Assembly: GCA_030151135.1 (NCBI GenBank)
Contig: JASLEQ010000021.1
Location: forward strand, 1 to 13,772
Direction of reading: 5' to 3'
Length of the DNA: 13,772 nucleotides
From: Candidatus Sulfotelmatobacter sp.
GTDB lineage: Bacteria; Acidobacteriota; Terriglobia; Terriglobales; SbA1
In this document: piece by piece, positions 1 to 6,081 of the stretch
Layout of the letters: every line of letters begins with the position of its first letter
Numbering within the stretch: position 1 is the stretch's first letter
Translations under genes and position numbers: made by a program
Notes under the pieces: generated by a model
What the model saw: the letters and a program-made list of their open reading frames with translations, nothing else
The model's database searches: none
Told to the model about the DNA's origin: nothing

Positions 1-132
1 CTAACCAGTTGTTCATCCTCGCGCTAGAGTCCTTCTTCTCACGGCTAAAACGATCTGTGCCCAGCTCCAGGGCCGGGCGATCTATGCCCATGTGGATCGG
101 GGAAGAAGTATAAGAAGTGCCACGGGGTGTGA
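1..132 (+). pseudogene. 3' end of a SEC-C motif protein, apparently frame-shifted
   Basis: The codons from 85 to 132 read CPCGSGKKYKKCHGV then TGA. This is the SEC-C zinc-binding signature (C-P-C-G-S-G-K-K-[FY]-x-x-C-H) found at the C-terminus of SecA and of many small stand-alone proteins. The same frame is open only back to 49 (NDLCPAPGPGDLCP...), because a TAA lies at 46-48. The neighbouring frame is open from position 3 to 110 and reads NQLFILALESFFSRLK before it would have to join the SEC-C frame. One extra A in the A-run at 47-50 would join the two into a continuous ...SRLK-NDLCP... product. So the gene is either genuinely frame-shifted or carries a homopolymer sequencing error. The 5' part lies outside the window, so whether this is SecA or another SEC-C protein cannot be told. 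The motif is secure; the frameshift reading is an inference. Confidence 0.6.
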
Positions 133-222
133 AATCCGACCGAACGATTACTCGAAACTTGACTCTAGTCGCCTGCCGATGTCGACTCCGTAGAGCTCCG
201 ACTTCCTAACTTGTCCCATTTC

Positions 223-346
223 TTGTCATCCTGAGGCGCGTGTTTTTCGCGCCGAAGGACCTGTGCAACTCGCTGGCAGCATCGATGCTGCCGGCAAGTT
301 GCGTAGGTCCTTCGGCGGGCAGAAAACGCCCTCCTCAGGATGACAA
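223..346. repeat. REP/MITE-like palindromic element
   Basis: Outer arms TTGTCATCCTGAGG (223-236) and CCTCAGGATGACAA (333-346) are perfect inverted repeats. Inside lie a 13-bp inverted pair, CGCCGAAGGACCT (250-262) with AGGTCCTTCGGCG (305-317), a GCAACT/AGTTGC pair, and a perfect 18-bp palindrome at 275-292 (GGCAGCATC/GATGCTGCC). The 124-bp unit can therefore fold almost end to end into one hairpin on either strand. It contains no gene. From memory, GTCATCCTGAG...AAGGACCT units occur in many copies in acidobacterial genomes, but this could not be checked here. It sits in the 265-bp space between the SEC-C remnant and the 3' end of the Rieske gene. The rest of that space shows nothing recognisable. 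Confidence 0.8.
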
Positions 347-397
347 TCCGGTGGGGCGCATGTTCGTGAGCTCCGACACGGTCAGTTTCTTGGCTAT

Positions 398-1333
398 TCA
401 ATCTCTCGTACCCGTCCGCGATTGCGGTGTTTCTGTATCGATTGGCAGCGCGGTTGAAACCCGGCAATTTGATTTCCGCACTTCTACTTGTCCATTTCGC
501 ACGCGAGCTTCCATGCAGGGCTGGGGGTGCACAGCGGGCCCGTCGACCACGTGTCCATCGCGAATCGAGAAGCGGGATCCGTGCCATGGGCATTGGATCA
601 CATCGCCGTCAAGTGTGCCTTCCGAGAGCGGGCCGCCCAGATGCGAGCAGGTTTCAGCCAGGGCATAGATTTGGCCTCCACGTCGCACCAGCAGAATTGG
701 CGATCCATTATGCTCTGCCCGCTGGGGCTTGCCCTCTTCTAAACTCGATTCCGAAAGCACGGGTGTGAAGTCCTCCGGCAGCTTTTCTGAGGCGGTATGG
801 TCGACTCCAATTTTCTGCCCGTAAACCAGATCGCCTCCGAGATGGGCGGCGGCAACTGAGACCGCGTATCCAAGCGCGGCCAAATTGCGTCCTGTGGTCC
901 GCGCACCTTTCCGTCTCGCCACGAGGGAGCTTCCAAACAGAACCACGCTGGCAACATTCAAGAGACCGTGCACCAAGCCAATCCTGCGAGCCGGCGTATC
1001 GATGTCCTGCCAATCCGTTATGCCCGTGGCGGCGGCTCCAACCGCGCCGATAAGTCCGAGAGCGAGCGACGCATCTGCGGCAATCCTGTATTCACGACGC
1101 TTGCCCATCGCCTCCAGCGCGTCGAAGGTAATGGTAGCCGTCCAGGCTCCGATTGGAATGTCGGTGAGAATCACGTGAAGGGGATGGCCGATCCAGGTTC
1201 CGTGGAGAAAGTTCTTTGCCTCGCGACCGCCCTTAAACTGGAATGCTTTGTGAACGAGATTTTGCAGTCCTTCTTCCGCTGGCTTGAGCCATTCTTGCTG
1301 TTCGATTGCACTCGTGATGCCGTCCAGACCCAT
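398..1333 (-). CDS. DUF2231 membrane domain - Rieske [2Fe-2S] fusion protein
   Basis: A 311-aa protein with two parts. Residues about 40-175 form a DUF2231-type membrane region: the HGTWIGHPLHVILTDIPIG segment at 44-62 is typical, followed by hydrophobic helices near 85-105, 120-138 and 150-165. Residues about 190-288 form a Rieske ferredoxin-like domain. Its two cluster-binding boxes are C229-S-H231-LGGPL and C248-PWH251-G, giving the standard 2 Cys + 2 His set. There is no dioxygenase catalytic domain, so it is probably an electron carrier or a membrane-anchored redox sensor; its partner is unknown. The start is well supported by GGAGG six bases before the ATG. The gene is the last of the minus-strand series and is separated from the CYTH gene by 129 bp. 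The C-terminal tail of about 20 residues is polar and probably disordered. Confidence 0.85.
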   Translation of the reverse strand: MGLDGITSAIEQQEWLKPAEEGLQNLVHKAFQFKGGREAKNFLHGTWIGHPLHVILTDIPIGAWTATITFDALEAMGKRREYRIAADASLALGLIGAVGAAATGITDWQDIDTPARRIGLVHGLLNVASVVLFGSSLVARRKGARTTGRNLAALGYAVSVAAAHLGGDLVYGQKIGVDHTASEKLPEDFTPVLSESSLEEGKPQRAEHNGSPILLVRRGGQIYALAETCSHLGGPLSEGTLDGDVIQCPWHGSRFSIRDGHVVDGPAVHPQPCMEARVRNGQVEVRKSNCRVSTALPIDTETPQSRTGTRD

Positions 1334-1462
1334 CGCTGACCTCCATCTCGCAGAATGCGCGAGAGCTTGTGGTCAAGGTTCGATGCGGAGCGGACTGAGC
1401 AGGATGTCGTGACTCTCAGAATGACCATGCAAGAGTGGGCATGGGGACACTCACGTAGGGAA

Positions 1463-2023
1463 TCAGCGCTTGATTGCTTTGAACGTCATTTCTGTCGCCG
1501 GACTGTTCTGTTCCTGCTTCCATTCAGCAAAGAGCGTAGCGTAATTTTTCGTGATGTATTGTTCGGGACTAACGCCTAATTTTTTCGCAGTTGCGTCGAT
1601 CCACCGGGGCTTGCCCTCGATCTCGCAGAAATCCCCGATCGGCGTGTGATCGACGACGATCTGGCCCTTGCCGTCGGTCCACTCTTCGCGCATCTTTTCA
1701 TAGACGAAAGACGGGGAATATCCCAAGGCGCGCAGGATCGCGTCCATCGTTTTGCCATCGGAGATGGCGGTCTCCAACTCCGTGCGGCTGCTGTGGCGCC
1801 CGGCCTGGCTCTTGCTTTTGTGTGTCAGCTTCCATGATTTTCCGTATTCGCGCAGGCGCAGCAGTTCTTTTCGATTACGCAAGACTTCGCCCGGCAGATC
1901 GTAGAGAGTGTTGACTTCGCGCGTGCGCGGGGTGACCAAACGAAATTTCGCATCGCGCAACTTGCGTTTCAGCGCGCCGATGTTGTCGACGCGGAACTTG
2001 ATTTCAACTTCTTTCGGTTCCAT
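1463..2023 (-). CDS. CYTH domain protein (class IV adenylate cyclase / triphosphatase-like)
   Basis: A 186-aa protein beginning MEPKEVEIKFRV. The E5-x-E7-x-K9 signature opens CYTH (CyaB/thiamine-triphosphatase) tunnel-fold enzymes and binds the triphosphate and divalent metal. Further on, basic and acidic residues expected on the strands of the barrel are visible: LLRLREYG near 54-61, LTHKSK near 66-71, the RTELETAI strand near 80-87, and a late VVDHTPIGDFCEIEG strand near 123-137. Members of this size hydrolyse inorganic triphosphate or thiamine triphosphate, or less often make cAMP; which one applies here cannot be decided from sequence. The start is 12 bp after the stop of the MFS gene with no clear Shine-Dalgarno, so coupled translation is plausible. 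No CHAD domain is fused. Confidence 0.85.
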   Translation of the reverse strand: MEPKEVEIKFRVDNIGALKRKLRDAKFRLVTPRTREVNTLYDLPGEVLRNRKELLRLREYGKSWKLTHKSKSQAGRHSSRTELETAISDGKTMDAILRALGYSPSFVYEKMREEWTDGKGQIVVDHTPIGDFCEIEGKPRWIDATAKKLGVSPEQYITKNYATLFAEWKQEQNSPATEMTFKAIKR

Positions 2024-2035
2024 GACTGGAGTGTA

Positions 2036-3352
2036 TTACGTCCTTGCCGTACCGGCCGCAGACGCTTTGATGGGAAAAGGCACGCCGCCGGTTTGCTGCT
2101 CCCAATCGATTTCTTCGACCGGACCCACGACGAAGACCCAACTGATGGTACCCAGCCACGCGATGACAGCGGCGATCGCGAGAGGCAGATAAAACTCGCC
2201 GGTGCGGCCGAGCAGGTATCCGGTCAGGACGGGTGCGCAGGCGCCACCCATGTTGCCGATAAAATTCTGCACGCCGGTCCAGCGTCCAGCCACGCGTGGG
2301 CCCGCGATGGTTTGAGCGACGGCCCAGGTATTGGTTCCAGCCATTGCCAGCAGCGCGCCGCCCGCTCCCAGAACGGCAACGACGAGCCCGTCCGGAGCTA
2401 CGGCTGCGCCGAAGAGCGCGGCCCCAATCCCTGTGAGGCCGACCCCGAGCAAGGTCTTGCGCACCACGGTTGCCGAGTGGCCTGCCTTGATCCAGCGATC
2501 CGACAGCTTTCCGAACACGAACGCGGAAATCGCGTAGGCGGCAAAAATTATGCCTCCACCTCGTGCCATCCCATTCATCGTGAAATGACGGCTACGGATC
2601 AGGTAGCTGGGCAGCCAGGTAACGAGGAGATAAAGAGAATAGTTCACCGAAAATTGCCCGAAGCACGAACCCCAGGCAGAGCGCATGCGAAGGATGTCGA
2701 GGATTCGTACTCTCGACCGGGAAGCGGCTCGCGCGGATGCGTGCCGCGAAGGCATCGCGGGAATCCACGGGATCAGCCATAGCAGGCTGCCCATGCCAAG
2801 AATGAGAAAAAATGGACGCCAGCCGTAGTGTCCAACGGCCACCCCGCCAACCGACATCCCGAGAGCCGGTCCCATAGCCAGCCCGATCTGCAGGGCGGCA
2901 TTCGCCCCGCCCCGCTGACTCTCGGTGAAATGGGTAGAAAAGATATTCGAATAAGACGGGAATGCGATCGATTCGCCGATGCCAAGGACGACGCGCGCCA
3001 TCACGAGCGCGGCAAATCCATGCATGAGGCCGGTCGCGGCCGTGGCTGCGGACCAGAGACAAAAGCCCGCGGCGAAGACCCACTTCACATCGAAGCGGTC
3101 GACGAGCCATCCCGCGGGGATTTGTAGAGACGCGTAGACCCAGAAAAACGCGGAAAGCAGGGCTCCAAGTTGCAGGTCGGAAATCTGCAATTCGCTCTTG
3201 ATCATTTCTGCCGCGATGGAAAGATTGCTGCGGTCGATGTAGCAGAACAGTACCGATACACTCAGCAAGAACAGCACCGCCTTCATGCGGCGCGGAGAAG
3301 AGCCTAACGACGGGGAGCGATCGGGCGCCGGTCGGACGGATGCGGTTGCCAT
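2036..3352 (-). CDS. MFS transporter, anion:cation symporter (ACS)-like
   Basis: A 438-aa protein with about twelve hydrophobic segments. The cytoplasmic loop between helices 2 and 3 reads GWLVDRFDVKWVFAAG, the major-facilitator motif A (G-x-x-x-D-R-x-x-x-[RK]). The N-terminal FCYIDRSNLSIA and the RVVLGIGESIAFPSYSNI stretch resemble the ACS family, which moves organic acids such as glucarate, galactonate or hexuronates with a cation. The substrate here is unknown. The reading frame could begin at a TTG two codons upstream, but the ATG at 3352 is preferred; neither has a clear ribosome-binding site. The first 24 residues are polar, Arg/Pro/Ser-rich, and precede the first helix. It is followed after 12 bp by the CYTH gene. 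Confidence 0.85.
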   Translation of the reverse strand: MATASVRPAPDRSPSLGSSPRRMKAVLFLLSVSVLFCYIDRSNLSIAAEMIKSELQISDLQLGALLSAFFWVYASLQIPAGWLVDRFDVKWVFAAGFCLWSAATAATGLMHGFAALVMARVVLGIGESIAFPSYSNIFSTHFTESQRGGANAALQIGLAMGPALGMSVGGVAVGHYGWRPFFLILGMGSLLWLIPWIPAMPSRHASARAASRSRVRILDILRMRSAWGSCFGQFSVNYSLYLLVTWLPSYLIRSRHFTMNGMARGGGIIFAAYAISAFVFGKLSDRWIKAGHSATVVRKTLLGVGLTGIGAALFGAAVAPDGLVVAVLGAGGALLAMAGTNTWAVAQTIAGPRVAGRWTGVQNFIGNMGGACAPVLTGYLLGRTGEFYLPLAIAAVIAWLGTISWVFVVGPVEEIDWEQQTGGVPFPIKASAAGTART

Positions 3353-3403
3353 GGGCAAAGCCGATTCATTGTACTCTTGGGTTGAAGCGGCAGGATTCGA
3401 GTG

Positions 3404-3444
3404 GTTTCCGGTACCTGCAAAGTTACCGCTAAGGGACCGGAAAC
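3404..3444. repeat. short inverted repeat upstream of the MFS gene
   Basis: GTTTCCGGT (3404-3412) and ACCGGAAAC (3436-3444) are perfect 9-bp arms 23 bp apart. They lie in the 129-bp gap between the stop of the DedA-rhodanese gene and the MFS start, about 50-90 bp before the MFS ATG. The pair could be an operator, a weak hairpin or chance; no T-run follows on either strand, so it is not an intrinsic terminator. Confidence 0.35.
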
Positions 3445-3481
3445 ATACGCTAGCTGGTCTGGCACGGCGTCCCTATAGGTG

Positions 3482-4453
3482 CTAGCTGAAAGTTGGCAGT
3501 TTTACCAGGTCGTTTTTCGGGACCGACTCAAAATGCCCTCCGGCTTTGCGCCAGGCAGCAACTCCGCCGGTGATCACGAACGTATTGAAGCCTTTTTCGC
3601 GCAGTAGATGCGCCACACGGGCGCTGGTGGCTTCGCGCGTTCAAGTACAGTACAGGTAAATATCCTTCTCTTTGGAAAGATTCTTGATCTCTTCATCAAG
3701 GTTATTGGGTTCGATACGAATGGATCCGAAAATTCGTTCGGCGCCAATGTCGTAATAGCCATGACTGCGAACGTCGGCGATCTGGATGTGGTCGCCTTCT
3801 CCCGCAGCAAGGCGGGCTGCCAGTTCTTCGGCCTTGACGCGCGGAATAACGTCATACGAGCGGTATTCAGCGAACTTCCGCACTCGATAGATGATGTAGA
3901 CCAGGACCGCCAGGCCGAGAATAATCTCCATCGCGCGGCCCGCGGCATAGAACCCGTTCAGGATGGCGGCGAGTGCATCGCGAAAGATGTATCCAAGCAG
4001 TAGATACGTCACCGCGTAGAGTGCCGATCCGGCAAAGTCCAGGCGCAGAAATTGCCCGAACCGCATCTTCATGCTGCCCGCGAGAGGCGCTGCCATGGTG
4101 TTGATGCCCGGAATGAATTTGGAGAAGACCAGCGTCATCTTTCCGCGCTTATAGAAGGATTCGGCGGAACGAAGCATGCAGGTCTCGGGATTCATCGACA
4201 GCCGGCAAAGAAACGCCAGCAACGCCCAACCGGTATATCGGCCCAACCAGAACTGCCAACTGTCCCCTAGGATGAGCGCGATAAGTGCGGCAACCAGCAC
4301 CCAGAGGCCTGAAAGCGAATGCGAGGCAATGCCCGCCCCCGCCGCAACGAGGGCGATGGCGGCAGGAAAAGGAAATCCAACGGCCTCGGCGAGCAAGATT
4401 CCGAACACGAGGGCGTATCCGTGCCGGCCCAGCAGGGCGAAGAGAACATGCAT
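3482..4453 (-). CDS. DedA-family membrane protein fused to rhodanese; probable selenoprotein with in-frame UGA
   Basis: Residues 1-190 are a DedA/VTT-type membrane domain: helices near 12-40, 47-70, 140-165 and 175-192, with the family's re-entrant segment around SKFIPGINTM (111-120). Residues about 200-315 are a rhodanese domain, with IADVRS (225-230) as the family's D-V-R strand and YLYCT (266-270) leading into the active-site loop with catalytic Cys269. The next codon, 3641-3643, is TGA. The frame then stays open for 52 codons to TAG at 3482-3484. Those codons read TREATSARVAHLLREKG, then FVITGGVAAWRKAG, exactly the second half of a rhodanese domain. No frame change is needed. A SECIS-like hairpin follows the TGA. 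I read TGA as selenocysteine 271, giving a 323-aa protein with a Cys-Thr-Sec motif. The alternative is a nonsense mutation or base error, leaving a 270-aa protein without an intact active-site loop. DedA proteins move lipids or ions across the inner membrane; the attached domain suggests sulfur or selenium redox transfer on the cytoplasmic side (inference). Confidence 0.8.
3598..3643 (-). promoter_or_regulatory. candidate bacterial SECIS element with its UGA
   Basis: Reading the minus-strand mRNA after the UGA, nucleotides 2-6 (CGCGC) pair with 39-43 (GCGCG), and 10-14 (GCCAC) pair perfectly with 25-29 (GUGGC). Between the two stems is an asymmetric internal loop. The apical loop (CAGCGCCCGU, nucleotides 15-24) begins about 15 nt from the UGA, near the lower edge of the range usual for bacterial SECIS elements. 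If C15 pairs with G23 the loop becomes AGCGCCC, with a G in its second position, as bacterial SECIS models ask. The loop lacks a classic GU start, so this is suggestive and not proof. Confidence 0.5.
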
Positions 4454-4500
4454 GCGTTTCTGGAACCCCTTGGATTGCGAGGAGTGCGTTCCTCCTTGGA

Positions 4501-4531
4501 TTCAGAGGAACGCGGAAAGGCTCAGTATAAA
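4501..4531 (+). promoter_or_regulatory. possible promoter for the structured RNA
   Basis: TATAAA at 4526-4531 matches the sigma70 -10 box at five of six positions and would start transcription close to 4537, exactly where the first RNA hairpin begins. The upstream partner is weak: TTCAGA at 4501-4506 matches four of six with a long 19-bp spacer. On the minus strand TATACT overlaps it (4522-4527) and could serve the DedA gene, so the two transcripts may diverge from overlapping -10 boxes. Confidence 0.35.
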
Positions 4532-4566
4532 CAAAAGCCGGGCGTGTCCGATGGAGCGCGCCCGGC
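4528..4566 (-). terminator. terminator-like hairpin with T-run (minus strand)
   Basis: Arms GCCGGGCG (4537-4544) and CGCCCGGC (4559-4566) form a GC-only 8-bp stem. Read on the minus strand, it is followed directly by TTTTGTTTAT, the form of a rho-independent terminator. It could stop minus-strand transcripts coming from the polyprenyl synthase gene before DedA. Alternatively it is simply the first hairpin of the plus-strand RNA: on that strand the stem extends further by two U-G wobbles and a G-C pair. Both may be true. Confidence 0.4.
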
Positions 4567-4968
4567 GGTTCGAGGAGCGAGTCTCTCAGGAGGACTTTCC
4601 TCGACAGGGTGAGCGAGACTGCGGCTTGCACTCGAAGTCTCTCCGGCCCTCAAGCCGGCGCGTCGAAGAAGCAAGGCGCCTTTCGTCCCAAGCTTCGACT
4701 GAAGCCGCGTCTCGTTCGTTGATGGCCGGTGCGCCACGGAGAGGACCCGCAGCAACTGCCTTTCTCAGGTGCCGAGGGGAGAAGCGAGGTACAGGATCGT
4801 GCCTCACCCGCATGCCAGTGCGTCTCGTTAGCCTCCCGCTGGTGCCGCATATCTGCCATCAACTGGCTGCATTCTGGTCCAGCATCTCTCGAAATTTCCG
4901 TGGCGCGGGTCACCTGGGAGGGTGATCAAAATCAAGCGCACCGCGTGCGAAGTTTGTGCCGGCCATCA
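4537..4968 (+). ncRNA. candidate structured non-coding RNA, about 430 nt, family not recognised
   Basis: No credible protein gene covers this stretch, but it is full of nested complementary segments. From 5' to 3': hairpin 4537-4566; hairpin with arms 4570-4576/4598-4604 and inner stem 4580-4584/4592-4596; stem 4621-4627/4702-4708 enclosing hairpins 4643-4658 and 4662-4699; a long-range stem 4720-4729/4959-4968 (10 bp, perfect); and stacked on it 4731-4740/4897-4906 (10 bp, perfect). Hairpins 4786-4805, 4908-4927 and 4937-4949 branch off. At least five non-Watson-Crick positions in or extending these stems are G-U or U-G on the plus strand and would be A-C mismatches on the minus strand (for example 4790/4801, 4909/4926, 4584/4592, 4545/4558, 4620/4709), which favours the plus strand. 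It lies convergent with the polyprenyl synthase gene and divergent from DedA. I could not match it to tmRNA, RNase P RNA, SRP RNA, 6S RNA or a known riboswitch. Exact ends are uncertain; 4969-5085 shows nothing further. Confidence 0.55.
4707..4829 (+). repeat. 10-nt direct repeat inside the candidate RNA
   Basis: GCGTCTCGTT occurs at 4707-4716 and again at 4820-4829. The first copy lies just before the long-range closing stem; the second lies in the large loop it encloses. Both would be largely single-stranded in the fold proposed for the RNA, so they could be repeated binding sites, or a trace of internal duplication. Confidence 0.5.
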
Positions 4969-5085
4969 CAAGCGTTCTCTGTCCCAAACATTAGCTTGCG
5001 AAGGGCTTCGGTCAGCATTTCTGTTCTCGTAACTCTCAAGTGAGATAGAAATCGGGGTTAGGACGCGACGGGACAATCCGCCAGA

Positions 5086-6075
5086 TTACTTTTCGCGGGC
5101 GACCACAAACTCCGGCGCCCAGAGCAGGGCGCGCTTGATTTCGGAGTCGGGGAAGAAGCAAATCGACTTGCAGGCGGATTCAGCGTATTGTGCTGCACGC
5201 GATGCGGCGGCCTCCAGCGATCCGTAGCGCTGAAGAATGCCGAGAATATCGGCGTGGGTCACGCCGTTGAAGGCTCGATCCTGGAGAATCTTTTCGACTT
5301 TCGCCCGCTCACCCGCGGTGCAGCGCTCGAGCGCGTGGATTACCGCCATCGTTACCTTGCCTTCGCGTAGATCGCTAGCGACCGGCTTGCCGAGCACGTC
5401 TTCCGAGGCCGTGAGATCGAGGACGTCATCGACAATCTGGAAGGCCATCCCCAGGTCGTGACCATATTTTCCCAATGCAGCTTCCTCTTGCGGGGACGCT
5501 CCCGCGAGAATCGCCCCAAGGCGCATGCAGACCGAAAACAGACAGGCGGTCTTGCGATAGATGAGGTCGAAATGCTCATCAAGCGAGATCATCTTCCCGA
5601 GCGTTTCCATCTGCAGGAGCTCGCCCTCGACCATCTGCTGCGTGAGTTCGATGAGTGTGTCAAGAATGCGGAAATTGCGCTCGTGCACAGCGATCTTGAA
5701 CGCCTGCATATAGAGCCAGTCGCCGGCCAGCACGCACTTCGAATTTCCCCACTGCGTGTTGGCGGCAGGGCGTCCCCGACGAGTCTTGGCTTCGTCGATG
5801 ATATCGTCGTGAACCAACGTGGCCGTATGGATGATTTCAACTACTGCACCGAGGCGGACCGCGCCGCGTCCTTCATAGTTGAGCAGTTTCGCGGAGAGAA
5901 GGAGCAGGGCAGGGCGAATTCGTTTGCCTCCGCCAGCCCGAAGATATTCGCCAATTTCGGTAATGGCACGGACGTTGGAGATCGTGTCGCGCCCGAACTC
6001 GTCCTCGAGTGCCACGAGATCGTCCCGCAGGAGATCGAAGACTTCTTTACCGTTGATGGTTGCTGGCGCGCTCAT
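5086..6075 (-). CDS. ispB: long-chain polyprenyl diphosphate synthase
   Basis: A 329-aa trans-prenyltransferase that extends farnesyl-type diphosphates with isopentenyl diphosphate to make the side chain of respiratory quinones. The first aspartate-rich motif is D90-D-I-I-D94, followed by the R-R-G-R-P stretch (99-103), and the second is D216-D-V-L-D220. GGGKRIRP (48-55) is the isopentenyl-diphosphate-binding region. The residues just before the first motif are small (A85, T86), which fits long products (C35-C50) rather than C15 or C20; the exact chain length is not decidable. The ATG at 6075 directly abuts an inverted repeat with no Shine-Dalgarno sequence in front of it, yet the protein begins like its family. 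The symbol is by family; heptaprenyl or nonaprenyl synthase names would fit equally. Confidence 0.9.
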   Translation of the reverse strand: MSAPATINGKEVFDLLRDDLVALEDEFGRDTISNVRAITEIGEYLRAGGGKRIRPALLLLSAKLLNYEGRGAVRLGAVVEIIHTATLVHDDIIDEAKTRRGRPAANTQWGNSKCVLAGDWLYMQAFKIAVHERNFRILDTLIELTQQMVEGELLQMETLGKMISLDEHFDLIYRKTACLFSVCMRLGAILAGASPQEEAALGKYGHDLGMAFQIVDDVLDLTASEDVLGKPVASDLREGKVTMAVIHALERCTAGERAKVEKILQDRAFNGVTHADILGILQRYGSLEAAASRAAQYAESACKSICFFPDSEIKRALLWAPEFVVAREK

Positions 6076-6081
6076 TTAGTA

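Noticed and set aside
1334..1462. Gap between the CYTH and Rieske genes with a CTCAGAATGAC segment resembling the REP arm
   Set aside because: Only a partial one-arm resemblance, without the inverted partner; no RNA, terminator or gene is evident.
3574..3948. 124-aa minus-strand frame overlapping the DedA-rhodanese gene
   Set aside because: It is a different frame from the conserved rhodanese sequence. The true frame continues through the TGA at 3641-3643, so a frameshift explanation is not needed.
4592..4602. GAGGAAAGTCC on the minus strand, identical to the CR-I core of bacterial RNase P RNA
   Set aside because: None of the other conserved blocks (the AGATGAATGAC region, ACAGAA, or the GGTAA-type core) occurs up- or downstream in the expected order, and a GC-rich hairpin follows within 40 nt. 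The match is explained by a local GAGGA/TCCTC hairpin.
4721..4830. Cobalamin-riboswitch resemblance (CCGGTG...CCCGCAgCAACTG...GCCAGTG, plus strand)
   Set aside because: The B12 box and the exact GCCACTG segment are missing, spacing is off, and no gene follows on the plus strand.
4176..4925. 249-aa open frame on the plus strand
   Set aside because: It overlaps the start of dedA antisense and the structured RNA region, is rich in Arg/Ser/Pro as expected of a shadow frame in GC-rich DNA, and matches no protein family.
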